Shown: piece after piece, positions 35,400-46,165 of the stretch
Layout: each line of letters starts with the position of its first letter
How positions within the stretch are numbered: position 1 is the stretch's first letter
Position numbers and translations under genes: made by a program
Notes under the pieces: model-generated
Databases searched by the model: none
What the model was told of the DNA's origin: nothing
Seen by the model: only the letters and a program-made list of their open reading frames with translations
Assembly: GCF_037893015.1 (NCBI RefSeq)
Contig: NC_133661.1
Coordinates: 219,994,545 to 220,058,544, forward strand
Origin: Macrotis lagotis
Lineage: Eukaryota; Chordata; Mammalia; Peramelemorphia; Peramelidae
Length of the DNA stretch: 64,000 nucleotides
Direction: 5' to 3'

Positions 35400-35603
35400 A
35401 TGAAGAATACAAAAGAAGAGTTAAGAAAAGAAGAGAAGTTAAGAAGGCTACAAGAGTTACTGAAAACATACCACCAAAAGCAATCATCTGACAAAAAGAC
35501 TTTAGCTGCAGTGCTTGGAAGTCAGCTGATTGAAAAAAGAACATCACTTTGCAAATTAGTTGAAGAAAAGTGTGGGAACCTTTGTGATTTCAAGATCTGA
35601 TCT
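35400..35603 (+). CDS. Small unidentified open frame; possible terminal exon or retro-fragment
   Basis: From the ATG the frame encodes 66 residues and ends with TGA. The product is highly charged: a Lys/Glu/Arg-rich N-terminal half (KEELRKEEKLRRLQELLKTY) that looks like a coiled coil or helix, then a less skewed C-terminal part with two cysteines (LCKLVEEKCGNLCDFKI). I do not recognise the protein. The sequence 'gaacctttag' ends at 35395, so this could be a 3'-terminal coding exon starting at 35396, with a UTR after it. Against this, the pyrimidine tract is weak, the first half is A/G-rich (which makes stop-free frames more likely), and no partner exon is visible in the window. It does not overlap any repeat that I can see. 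Confidence 0.25.
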
Positions 35604-35882
35604 GCTGAAGTTTCAGTTCTTGTCTTTCAGCACCATCTATAGTTTCAGAAAAGTGAAGCCTCTTCACTTGTTGCTCTCCCCCTGCCTCCTCTTATTTGAG
35701 ATGAAAAATTGAAGAGTAATAGACAAATTTTCTAGATATTTTGCTATTAGTATAAATTAAAAGCTAATTAGATGATTCAAAGTTTGAATGAGTGAAGAGG
35801 CTGGACTTGTTTGCCCTGTCCAGAGAACCAACTTGTTCTCTGGCTTAAGGGAAATACTTGTATTTATAATAGCATAATACTG
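35604..35882. other. No repeat recognised; would be 3' UTR if the 35.4-kb frame is an exon
   Basis: Contains a less AT-rich block (35620-35700) followed by AT-rich sequence. No AATAAA hexamer is obvious right after the frame. Confidence 0.3.
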
Positions 35883-35896
35883 CCATAAAGTCTTTT

Positions 35897-36049
35897 CATT
35901 TTATTTTAGGTTTTTGCATGGCAAATGGGGTTAAGTGGCTTGCCCAAGGCCACACAGCTAGGTAATTATTAAGTGTCTGGGGCTAAATTTGAACCCAGGC
36001 ATTGCTGACTCCAGGGCTAGTGCTCTATCCACTGCACTACCTAGCCACC
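35897..36049 (-). mobile_element. WSINE1/MAR1-like SINE with target duplications
   Basis: Antisense copy with T-rich tail. The 14-bp repeat ccataaagtctttt stands at 35883-35896 and 36050-36063. Confidence 0.93.
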
Positions 36050-36063
36050 CCATAAAGTCTTTT

Positions 36064-36790
36064 TAAAAAGGTAATTTTGGATTAAAAGTACTTGTGTCGC
36101 TTCTTCAGCAGTTCAAAAAGAGATGATTAATTTGAGCAGTAGAAAAGCAGTGAGGACCAAAAGGATTTCAAACTAGGACAGAGGTGACTTTGTGTAAAGT
36201 AGATAGTTTCCAAAAAGACCTAGAACATCAAGCCTTGACTATCAGAGTTGTAAGTGGTCTCCACACACATGAGTTTCTTTATTCATGTATCTCCCAATTC
36301 AGTTTTTGTAAGTATATGCCTACTTAACCACCATGGACATTGCATAAATTGGTGAGAGAGTATAATCAAGGTTTATATATGAAGGGATTATCTCTGAATT
36401 TGCTTTATATGGATTAACTATGATGTTTTAACTATTATTTGTGTTATTTTAATATTTACCTAAATGTATACATATTTATGTTTAAGATTTGATGGCATCA
36501 TGATGACTAATTTTGTATAAATAGGAAGCAATCTAGTGGGGGCGGGGTTTACAAACTGAAGCCATGAGTGATAGAAATGTATCCCCTTCATAAAGGGTTA
36601 ACTTCTAGGCAATTTGACTTGCAACTACATAGTGGTTGTCCTTTCCTGGTAATGTGAGACCTGTCCCAGAATGTGAGACCTGATATACAGAGAAGTCAAC
36701 ACAAAATGTTTACAAAACAAATACAAAATATTGAGGGGATACTAACATCAGTGTAACCAAGGAAACATTTATAGTTGTAGGAGATGGGCT
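36064..36790. other. No gene or clear repeat
   Basis: AT-rich sequence with a small G-rich block at 36536-36546. Nothing recognised. Confidence 0.4.
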
Positions 36791-37310
36791 AGGAATTTCA
36801 AGAGTTTCAGATGAAACCTGAATTGTGAAGCATAATTCACCAAGTGTTGGATTGTTCACCCACTAATAGGGAATGTGAGCTGAGATTGGACCATCATGAG
36901 ACAGGGTAACTTTACTCTGCAAATGAGAACTTGTCATAGTAATTCTGTTCAGTACATGAGGAATCACAGGTGCAGACATTTAAAAGTTGAAGATGAAAGA
37001 TGGAAATAGCAAGTAAACTAGTTGGCAAATTAATATAAAATAATCTATAAAGACATGTTGTGGGAGTTTATGAAGGATTTTAAGTGACAAGAGGTTTTTT
37101 TAAAAAAGAAAAGAGAAGTCTACTGAAGCTTCTAGAGCAGGGAGTATGGTGACATGATGAGATTTGTGTTTTAGGAATATCAGTTTAAAAGCCTTCTGGA
37201 AGATTGAAGAGGAAAAAGATTGGAGGGGGGAAAATTAGAAGATTAGTGCAATAATCCAAGTGAGAAGTGATAAAGATATAATCTAGGATAGTGTTAAGAA
37301 GAATGAAGAG
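36790..37310 (+). mobile_element. Old CR1/L2-type LINE relic
   Basis: 'gagtatggtgacatgatgag', 'ttttaggaatatcagtttaa', 'agtgcaataatccaagtga' and 'gaagtgataaagatataat' follow the widespread ancient LINE 3' order. The same family continues after the next insertion, at 37500-37590. Confidence 0.5.
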
Positions 37311-37311
37311 A

Positions 37312-37430
37312 GGGTGGATAGAGCATCATCCCAGAAGTCAGGAGGACCAAGTTCAAATCCAGCCTCAGACACTTAATAATTGCCTATCTTTGTAACCTCA
37401 TGCAAGTCACTTTACCCCATTGTCTTAAAT
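37312..37430 (+). mobile_element. SINE, sense, head-truncated
   Basis: 'ggtggatagagcatcatccc', 'gttcaaatccagcctcagac', 'ttaataattgcctatctttg' and an A/T-rich tail. Confidence 0.75.
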
Positions 37431-37500
37431 AAATAGTTTTTTTAAATGAATGTTAAAATTGTCTTTATGTGAGAGGAAAATAACATATTAAAAAAAAACT
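37431..37500 (+). mobile_element. L1/HAL1 tail scrap
   Basis: 'aaatgaatgttaaaattgtc' followed by an A-run matches the end of the HAL1-like element near 25500. Confidence 0.5.
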
Positions 37501-37599
37501 TTAAGTCCAAGGGAGAGATAGCATCTAAGTGAAGGGATTGGTTAAGAATTTTGAATGTTGCATAGATGATGAGAAAGATAATGACTTAGAAAAGGACTT

Positions 37600-38621
37600 A
37601 ATGTTCTTCAAATGATAAATGGTCAAAGGATATGGACAGATTTCAAATGAAAAATTTAAAACTAGATATAATCACATGAAAAATGTTCCAAATCATTACT
37701 GATTAGAGAAATGCAAGTTAAAATTATGAGGTATCATCTGAAAGCTATCAGATTGGCTAAGATGAAAAAAAGGGAAAATGATCAATGTTGGAGAGATTGT
37801 GGGAGGATTGAAATATTAATGTATTGTTGATGGAGTTGTGAACCAATCCAACTATTCTGGAGAGCAATATGGAACTATGCTCAAAAAGCAATAAAACTGA
37901 TCACACCCCTAGACCCAGTAAATCCAATACTAGATCTATATCCAGAAGAAATCATAAAAAATGGGAAAAGTCCCAATATTCCAAAATATTGTAGTAGCTC
38001 TTTTTGTTGTGGCAAAGAATTGAAAATTGAGGAGATACCCATTAATTGGGGAATGGTTGAATAAGTTATAATATATGAACGTTATAGAACATTATTTGTC
38101 GGACTCTAGAGAAGTATGGAATGAATACAAATTAGATGCTGAGCGAAGGGAGCAGAACCAGGAGAATATTGTACACATTACTAACAACATTGTGAATTGA
38201 GCAACCTTGATGGATGCAGCTCCTCTCAGCAGTTCAGGGAACTAGAACAAATGTATTAGACTGGCTATGGACAATGCTATCCTCATCCATAGAAAGAAAA
38301 AAGAAAACAAAACCAAAAAAAACCCTTAAGAATCTAAATGAACAATACATTCACTTTTTTTAAAATTTCTCTTATGTATTTCTTTCATATATCATGGTTT
38401 TCTTTCTTTTCTTTTAATCATAATTCTTCAAACCAAAAATGACTAATCTGAAACATATTTAACACAAATGTGTATGTACAATATTCACCTAATTGTTCAC
38501 CACTGAGGGGAGGGGAGAGGGAAGGAAATTATGTAACTTAAAACTATGTATATGTATGTGGATGAATGTTGAAAAAATTCCATAACATGTAACTGGAAAA
38601 ATAAAATATCTATTAAAAAAT
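37600..38621 (+). mobile_element. 5'-truncated L1 (end of ORF2 plus 3' UTR)
   Basis: 'gataaatggtcaaaggatat', 'ccaactattctggagagcaa', 'attaattggggaatggttga' and 'gagcagaaccaggagaatat' are C-terminal ORF2 words; the 3' UTR with a G/A tract (38505-38530) and A-rich end follow. The 10-bp repeat aaaaggactt (37590-37599, 38622-38631) marks its ends. The frame is broken throughout. Confidence 0.88.
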
Positions 38622-38631
38622 AAAAGGACTT

Positions 38632-40090
38632 TGATTTTATCAAGTACGAGATCATTTCTAATCTTGGAGAAGAGAGAAGTTTTAGTTGACTAGGGAGAGA
38701 GATCTGAATCAGAGTTCAAATGGCTGAGAAATGAGTTTGATGTGAGAAAACCAAGGGAACCTTTCTAGATAACTTTTTATGGGGAGTTTCACAGTGAAAG
38801 AGAGATATAGTAGGTCACTGAAGGCCAATATTAACATGTAATTATTATGTCCCCATACCATATCTTTGAGACTTTCTAGTAGCCAAAGGAATTTTGTGAC
38901 TAAGCCTCAAAGGGACAGTGTCACCTTTTCTTACCCTGGAAAACTCTCAGATGCATAAAATGGTATGTGGATGAGCTAGATCCTCTTTTTGTGAGACTTT
39001 TAAAATGAAAATTAAAGAGAGGTTGAAGGAGAAAAGAGGCACATCAAATGGCTAGCATTAAGCCAGTCTCTGGTCCTTGGCATTGCCCCCTGAACCTTCC
39101 TTTGCTACTGGGAGGTGAATCTGGGAGGACTGCTGTTAAATTTTTCATTTGAGAGAATTCATACCAATCAGTGAATTTTGACTCTCCCTGTCCAAGGTAG
39201 CCTTTATTAACTCTAATATTTACCTATTTCTTAGAATGTGTTTATATTTCTGTAAAATTAGTATTAAAAATCCAGAATGAAGTAAACATGTGGCAATTTC
39301 TCTTATTTGTGGGAATTTCATTATTGGGAATGCTATGTGATAGAGAGAGGATGTTGTCCAAAAAGAAAAAAAAAAGGAGTCGGGGAAAAGACTTTTGTTG
39401 AAATTAGAATTTGTCAAAGCAAAATGAAAAAGGATCTTACTAATTTTTATTCCATTACTGTCCAGAAAAAAAAGTAAAAAAAAAACCTTAACCTTTTTTT
39501 CCCCCTTAAGGAAAAGGTAAACCTAGAAAGGGTGTCTATGTAGGAAGGGGGAAATGAACAAATTGTCATATCAAGCCACAGTCTCTCTCACTGTTCTTTT
39601 CCATACACACTCAAGGAGAATAACCTCATCAGGATAGAATTAAGATTAATGAGAAGAGTATAAGTCACTTGAGTGGAAGCAGAAAGGAAGTGACTGAAAA
39701 AAGTTATCACAGTACTCACAATCAAAAGTAAGGGTGAGAGGGAGAGAAAACAAGAATTCTAATCATCTCCTGAAGCAGTCTAGTAGAATCTCTTTTCATT
39801 TTATAGAAAGCCTCTCACAAATAAAGCTTCAGAGATATAAGATAACAGAGGTCAAACAGGCTGAGGTCCAGACTAGACAAAAATGTATGTACAGAAATGT
39901 AATCAGTGTCTGGGGTTTTCAAAAAGGGCATAGGAGAAACAGGTTCCAGATAGTGGGAATCACATCTGATGACCTGGTATAAACAGACAGATTCATAACA
40001 CAATGCAACTAGAATTTGACTGAAAAGGAAAAAATTGCTCACAGTCTCAGTTTTTAGGATTTTCTTTTGTAATGATAACAAGCATTCATC
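38632..40090. other. No gene or clear repeat
   Basis: About 1.4 kb of mixed sequence. Overlapping open frames of 82 (plus) and 88 (minus) codons at 39734-40081 have no recognisable motif. Confidence 0.4.
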
Positions 40091-40091
40091 T

Positions 40092-40182
40092 ATTGTTTTA
40101 AGGTTTGAAAACCACTTTATATTTCTGGTGTATCTTATTTGATCTTCACCACAACCTTGTCAGATAGGTATTATTATTATTA

Positions 40183-40235
<53 letters not shown>

Positions 40236-40420
40236 TTCATTTCACAAATCAGAAAACTGAGGTTGAGAGACAGTAGCAAATTATGTGAGTCACATATCTA
40301 GGAAGTGTCTATAATAGGAGTTTCAAGAAGCCAAAAGAAATTTTCTGACTAAGCCTCAGATTTTTCTGACTCCAAGTTCCTCACTGTCTTCTGCACCACA
40401 TAGCTTTCTGCCATTTTTTA
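40092..40420 (-). mobile_element. MIR-type SINE, antisense, with expanded microsatellite
   Basis: 'gaaaaccactttatatttct', 'ttgatcttcaccacaacctt', then the ATT run, then 'cacaaatcagaaaactgagg', 'ccaagttcctcactgtctt'. The microsatellite has expanded inside the MIR at its A/T-rich position. Confidence 0.7.
40170..40235. repeat. (ATT)n microsatellite
   Basis: About 21 trinucleotide units with a single interruption (TTG). Confidence 0.97.
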
Positions 40421-40499
40421 TCTAGGTATGATAGGCATACACAGAGTTTCTCAGGTACTTAATAATTGGTAACTGCCAAACAAACAAATCTGAGATGAT

Positions 40500-40692
40500 C
40501 TTCTCATTTCTACACTGAGACAGAATGGAGAAATTGACCTGGGTTCAAATATTATTCTTGTTGCCACTTATATGATCATAAATGAATCAACCTCTCTAAG
40601 CCTCAGTTTCCTCATTAGTAAACTGAGGATAATAATCTCTACCCCATAGATGAAAGTTCTTGCAAACCTTAAAGCATTATTACATCTCAGTT
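40500..40692 (+). mobile_element. MIR-type SINE, sense
   Basis: 'gacctgggttcaaatattat', 'aagcctcagtttcctcatta', 'aaactgaggataataatctc' and 'cttgcaaaccttaaagcatt' in the expected order. Confidence 0.75.
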
Positions 40693-40719
40693 ATTACATT
40701 TCTCACTCCAAGTGATATA

Positions 40720-40915
40720 TCTCCATATAGATACACATAAGTATATGCATATATATCTATATATATAAAACACATGTATATGTGAATTATGCACTGTACA
40801 CATGCATGCATACACATAACACATATTTATGCACAAGCACATAATCTCCATATATACCAAATATATGCATATATACATATGTGAAGATATATCACATAGA
40901 GTTATATATAACTGA
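40720..40915. repeat. TA/CA-rich low-complexity tract
   Basis: Irregular TATATG, ACACAT and CATGCATG units; it explains the 63-codon minus-strand open frame rich in Tyr, Ile and Cys. Confidence 0.85.
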
Positions 40916-40929
40916 TATTTATATAATAT

Positions 40930-41130
40930 TTCAAGATTTGCAAAACATTTTCCAAATACTACATAATTTATGCCTTATAAGAACTATCTAGGGTATAGAG
41001 ATTATGATCCACAGTTTACAGAAGAGAAAACTGAGACTTAGAAAAGCAGATTCATTTATAATCACATACATAGCAAGTCTTAGGGTGATTTGAACCCAGG
41101 TCTCTTGACTTCAATATTCATCACAGAGTA
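40930..41130 (-). mobile_element. MIR-type SINE, antisense
   Basis: 'tttgcaaaacattttccaaa', 'ccacagtttacagaagagaa', 'gggtgatttgaacccaggtc' mark an antisense MIR. Confidence 0.7.
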
Positions 41131-41189
41131 ATAGCAGAGATTCCATTTATCACATTTCATTGCATGGCACTTAAAAAATTTAAGTTTGA

Positions 41190-41349
41190 GGGGTGGCTAG
41201 GTGGCACAGTGGATAAAGCACTGGCCCTGGAGTCAGGAGTACTTGGGTTCAAATCCGGTCTCAGACACTTAATAATTACCTAGCTGTGTGGCCTTGGGCA
41301 AGCCACTTAACCCCATCTGGCTTGCAAAAACCTTAAAAAAAAAGAAACA
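41190..41349 (+). mobile_element. WSINE1/MAR1-like SINE with target duplications
   Basis: Near-consensus copy. The 17-bp repeat aaaaaatttaagtttga stands at 41173-41189 and 41350-41366. Confidence 0.95.
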
Positions 41350-41366
41350 AAAAAATTTAAGTTTGA

Positions 41367-42700
41367 ATGTTGATGTACAATGAGGACAATTTTTATGCCT
41401 TACTAAGTCATAATAAAATTAGATTCCATTTCTTCCTTTAACTTTAATTCCAGAAAAAGAGAAAACAGTTTATTTTCTCCATTTGGGAAAAAAAACTTCA
41501 ATTTTTAAAAGGGAAATTTTAAAAATTTTCTTCTAAAATTGGTGTCCAAGATGATAAAGAAATCTCTATTTTCCTGTCTATTATTCCCAAGGAGTTCCAT
41601 TTATTTTAAATACCCTTCCAATATTGTATCTTGGGAAAATTTGGCTTCAAAATGACTGTATGGTTAAATGATACAGATTTTGCAATCCCCAAACACATTT
41701 AAAAACAAACTTTAAAACTCTCTTGATCTATACTGCATATTTCAAATTATAGTACCTAGTACAGTGCTGTGCACCCTGCAGACATTCAATAAATGTTAAT
41801 TGAATTGAATTTAAATTTAATTTTGGACCTGCAAGAAGGGGGCTAATTTTTCCATTTTTTTTATATTTTTGCTCCACACTCAGGGGCATTTTCCCTGAAT
41901 AGAATGTAACTTAATTTTAGAACTTATTGCTGAAACAAAGGCAAGCAGCTCAAGGCACAGCTGGAAAAAACTGAAAATAAAAAGTCTCCCCATGATAACC
42001 AAACTGTTCTGGTACCTTCACAATAACTCTGTACAACAGAAAATCAAATGGATAATTACCCATGGGTTTAGTGTTTTCTAATTATCACAGTAATGGCTCT
42101 TTTAAAAAAATCTCCTTAAGGGAAATGCTATTGACCATTATATTGATTCACACCAACAATTAGGTTTTGAATACACTAGCATAATGCTGGTCTACAAATT
42201 CCATTTATGGTTGTCAATAATAACACACATGATTTTCAGTTAAATCTGAAATGGCAAATGATTGGCTTCTCTGTTCAGCTTTAGTGGTAAAGTGTCTATT
42301 TTATTACTTCTCTTTTGCTTTTATTCTTTTTATTGGTTTGGATATACTATTTTTGGCCCAAATTCTGCCATCCCTAAAGACTCTGGGCTTATTACAGTCT
42401 GAGCTCTCCACCTGGGGACCTGGCCACCAAGAGGATCAATATCTCTGCTGGTTTATGTCTGTATACTAATATCTCTTAGGAAATGTTCTAAATAGAGCAT
42501 AACATGTCTAGTTTTCCCTAAATGTGGAAAATGTATTTGTTATAACTATTATTTTCTTCTTGAAAGAGAATATAATTAAAAAAAATTTAGAAGACTCAGG
42601 AGAGCTGCCAAATAAATATAAACATGTAAAACACCCAAAGAGTCCATTAGAATGACCCCAGGAAATAAAGACATTTGCTAAACAAATCATCACCCTATTC
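41367..42700. other. No gene recognised
   Basis: Largely unique sequence. 'ttcaataaatgttaattgaa' near 41790 is a MIR/L2-type end. A 72-codon hydrophobic open frame at 42251-42469 lacks recognisable features, and I treat it as chance. Confidence 0.4.
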
Positions 42701-42707
42701 ATCCTGG

Positions 42708-42905
42708 AGGGCCATCTCCAGTTGTCCTGATTCATTTCTAGACCGCTGGAATCAGATGACTCAGGAGAGAAAGTGAGACTAGTGACTTAGCATAGCACCC
42801 CCTCACTCAAATCCAATTCATGCACTTGTTATGGCATCACCTCCCTGATGTCATAGTCTTCTTCACAACTGGACAAACATCAATACACCTAATATTAAGC
42901 TACAT
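42708..42905 (+). repeat. Composite-SINE tail plus flank, copy 1 of a local duplication
   Basis: Tail words 'ccagttgtcctgattcattt', 'gactcaggagagaaagtgag', 'cacctccctgatgtcatagt' and then 'cacctaatattaagctacat'. It matches 43978-44176 at roughly nine positions in ten, including about 20 bases beyond the usual SINE tail end. Confidence 0.75.
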
Positions 42906-43535
42906 CTGCACTGTTCATAGCAACATCATAAACAGTTGGTCATTTGCAGATCTCCCAGTCTTTGCTAGCATGGCCTTAGTGCTTTAGCTCTAAGCCAAAA
43001 AGAAGAATTCTCATCTTTTCTGAGGAGTGTACTGCTAAGGAAATCTCCTGCTAGGAGGCAACAGTGAAACCCATGATCTCTGGATCATTGGTCAAGTTAA
43101 GAATTGAGGATTACCAATGGAATAATCTCTTAGTCTAGAAACATCTGATCTCTCTAGATGGCTTTTTGTCTGATCTGAACTCAAAAAAAAAATACAGGAA
43201 ACAGGGATTCCTCTGAAAAAAATCATGCCATGAAATCTAATCAAGTTGATTAGAACTCATGAAATTGATGGAGGGCTCCTCAATCATTCCTCCCCACACC
43301 GTGTTCCATTTTATTGTGTCAGGAAAGAGACCAATGATGACTACATGGAACTCCTGGTTGGGTGATACCCCCAGTCCTATATGATAATATAAAAACTTCA
43401 ATCTAGATCTACAATTTTATTCAATGTATAAAGAAAATGAGAAAATCAGTACTGTGAGACTCAGTCTTTTAAATATCAGGTTTTTTTGCAAACTGCTGAC
43501 CAAATAATCATGAATATTTGTAAATACTCTTGTCT
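42906..43535. other. No gene or clear repeat
   Basis: Unique-looking sequence, less AT-rich than average, without long open frames. Confidence 0.4.
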
Positions 43536-43544
43536 TTCACTCTC

Positions 43545-43690
43545 ATATTCAGGCAATTAATGAATAACATTTATTAAGCATATATTTATGTATCAGGCAT
43601 TGTATAAGTACTAGGTATACAATAAAAGTAGACCTGACCTCAGAGCTCACATTCTAAGGGGAAAAGACAATCCAAATAGGGAACTGATGG
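43545..43690 (+). mobile_element. Ancient CR1/L2-type fragment
   Basis: 'catttattaagcatatattt', 'atcaggcattgtataagtac', 'ctgacctcagagctcacatt' is the same order as at 30418-30600. Confidence 0.55.
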
Positions 43691-43845
43691 AAGTAGGAGG
43701 AAACACGTGGTAGAGAACATCTTATGGAGAAGAGTCAGCAATGCAACCTGTACAGCAAAGAAGATTATCTTTGACTTATGCTTCCCCCTTAAATTGGAGA
43801 TTCCAGAAGCACCAGTCAATCAGTATTGTTTGAATATCTAACACA

Positions 43846-44176
43846 GATGAGCACCTGGGTAGTACAGTGGATAGAACACTGGCCTTGGACTCAAGAGGAC
43901 TTGAGTTCAAATTTACCTTCAGACACTTTACATTTTCTAGCTATATGACCTTGGGCAAGTCTGATTGCCTCCCATCCAGGGCCATTTCCAGTTGTCCTGA
44001 TTTATTTCTAGACCACTGGACCCAGATGACTCAGGAGAAAGTGAGACTGGTGACTTAGCAGAGCACCACCTCACTCAAATCCAATTCATGTGCTTGTTAT
44101 GGCATCACCTCCCTGATGTCATAGTCTTCTTCACAACTGAAGAACAAACAACAATATTCACCTAATATTGAGCTAC
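43846..44176 (+). mobile_element. Composite SINE, sense, with flank shared with 42.7 kb
   Basis: tRNA-like half 43850-43965 ('cagtggatagaacactggcc', 'gagttcaaatttaccttcag', 'atgaccttgggcaagtctga') joined to the tail half 43978-44155. The last 20 bases (to 44176) are also present after copy 1. Confidence 0.8.
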
Positions 44177-45118
44177 ATATTCTTTTGGCTCAGTGTGATG
44201 AATGGAATGGAGCAAAATGGAGTAGGAAAGAGTAAAAACAGTTACTAGATGGGGAGTTAGGAGTCCTATAATAATTTGACTCTTTTGAGATACTCCATAG
44301 TACCTTGGACAAGACACCCAAAGAATGTTTCTCTATGCTAGATTTGTTATCTGAAAATAAAGAGATGAAATTCATGAATTTTAATGTCTTTCCATTTAAA
44401 TAATTCTATATTCTTTTTCCATATTGCAATCAGCTGAAAATTAACTATGTTGATAGAGGTGGTTAATGGTATACAAAAGAGAAATGTTTCACCAGGCCAC
44501 AATTTTTACTTTCTCCACCATGACCCCAGAAACTTCTTCATCCTGAAACATGATGTCAGCCCTAAAGCTCACATCGTGTAAGTACTTTTATGACTCCTGT
44601 CCCTGATTGGATGGGTTTTTACAGAACTAGCATTTAAAGAGAGCATCTAAGTAGTCATACCTTCATTTCTCATCAGATTGAACTTTTCCATCATATTTCA
44701 ATACCTGGGTACCTTCCTCTGCTTAAAGGTAAAGACGACAGTGCCTGGCAGATAGTAAGCACTTAATAAATATTTATTGTCAGACAGACTAAAAAAACCC
44801 TTCCTATTTAACTTTAGAAAACATTTTTATACTTTAAATATGGTCATATCTTATCTTGAAATTTATACTTCTACAACAAAAATGAAACTATAGACTAGAC
44901 TCAAGAGGAAATGGAAAATTTGGTTTCCCTCTTCTATATTCACCTCTTATTCCCTCCTCTCTATACCAGGTAAAGTGACAGATCATATCACCACTCAGAC
45001 AAAGGGCACTTTGCATATCCTGCAATAATTTTTTCTCCTATTAACATTAGTCATGTCTTGGTACAGCATAGTCTGTATTTTATCCAAACTTTTATCTCCA
45101 CCAATACCTAACAAAGAG

Positions 45119-45120
<2 letters not shown>
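44177..45120. other. No gene; LINE/MIR end at 44730-44790
   Basis: 'cagtgcctggcagatagtaa' then 'gcacttaataaatatttatt' is a typical L2/MIR-type end. The rest is unique-looking. Confidence 0.45.
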
Positions 45121-45121
<1 letters not shown>

Positions 45122-45183
<62 letters not shown>

Positions 45184-45191
45184 ATATATAT
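45122..45191. repeat. (TA)n microsatellite
   Basis: About 34 AT units with one slip; the longest simple repeat in the window. Confidence 0.97.
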
Positions 45192-45555
45192 TAGCTGATT
45201 AACATTTGCTTGTTGAATTTTAATTTGAAAATGATGTGTTTAATTTAAAAGAGCTCTTCAAACTTTAAGAGGACTTCCATAAGTGAAAAATTGCTAACCT
45301 CAACAATAATTGGAAAATAAAATTTACTGCAGAAAAATTAAAATCTGAACAATCTGCTCACAGAAGTTCTGCATTTGCTTTAGGACTTATTTCAAGTAGA
45401 TTGTGTAAAATTTGTAGCTTTGTGGGGGTCTGTTGGTTTCTGTGAATTAGGTATCATCCCAGGAGCATGTTCAGAAAGTTTCAATTTCTCTTCCTTTGAC
45501 TCATTGCTCCCACCCAAAATAATTTTCAAAAGATTCCAAAATAAACTAAAATATA
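45192..45555. other. No gene or clear repeat
   Basis: AT-rich; nothing recognised. Confidence 0.4.
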
Positions 45556-45703
45556 GAGGCAGCTAGGTGGTATGGTAGATAGAGCACTGATCCTGGAGTC
45601 GCGAAGACCTGAGTTCAAATCCGATCACAGCCACTTGTAATTACATAAGTGTGATCTTGGGCAAGTCACTTAATCCCACTGCTTTGCAAAAACAAACAAA
45701 CAA
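45556..45703 (+). mobile_element. SINE with target duplications
   Basis: 'ggcagctaggtggtatggta', 'gagttcaaatccgatcacag', 'gatcttgggcaagtcactta' and an 'aaacaaacaaac' tail. Flanking repeats 'aaactaaaatatag' and 'aaactaaaatacag' (45704) differ at one position. Confidence 0.9.
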
Positions 45704-45924
45704 AAACTAAAATACAGCTATGCCAAGAATATCACAAATGTGTGCAGTAGGTCTCCAAATCCTCTAAATCTAAACCCTTTATATATAAAGCATATCTTGA
45801 AGAAATTTGAAAAATTAATATTACTGTTAAAGGACTGTCTTACCTCCCTACCCCCAAGGAAATGTTTAAGATGCTGAGGAAAGGAGTTAATGAACAAAAT
45901 AGAAGCATAGAATATTTAAACAGT

Positions 45925-46165
45925 TCATCAGCTCCCCATTGCAGTAATAATAGTAATAAGTCAGGCACTATGCTAAATGCTAAATGGTTTCATTTTAATT
46001 TTACCATTATTGTCCTCATTCTACGGATGAGGAAATTGATACAAATGCAGGGAAAAGTGACTCATCTAGGATAACATAGGTAGGATGACCCTGAAACCAG
46101 ATTAGGACTCAGGTCTTTCTGAATCCAGGTTCAACACCATCTACTATGTCATCTGGCTGAAATTA
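45925..46165 (-). mobile_element. MIR-type SINE, antisense
   Basis: 'gcactatgctaaatgctaaa', 'tgtcctcattctacggatga', 'ttaggactcaggtctttctg' and 'catctactatgtcatctggc' in antisense order. Confidence 0.7.

Noticed and set aside
39734-40081. Opposed frames of 82 and 88 codons
   Set aside because: No motif, no splice or promoter context, and both strands open over the same bases.
42251-42469. 72-codon frame with a hydrophobic stretch resembling a membrane segment
   Set aside because: T-rich DNA gives such stretches by chance; no homologue is recognised.
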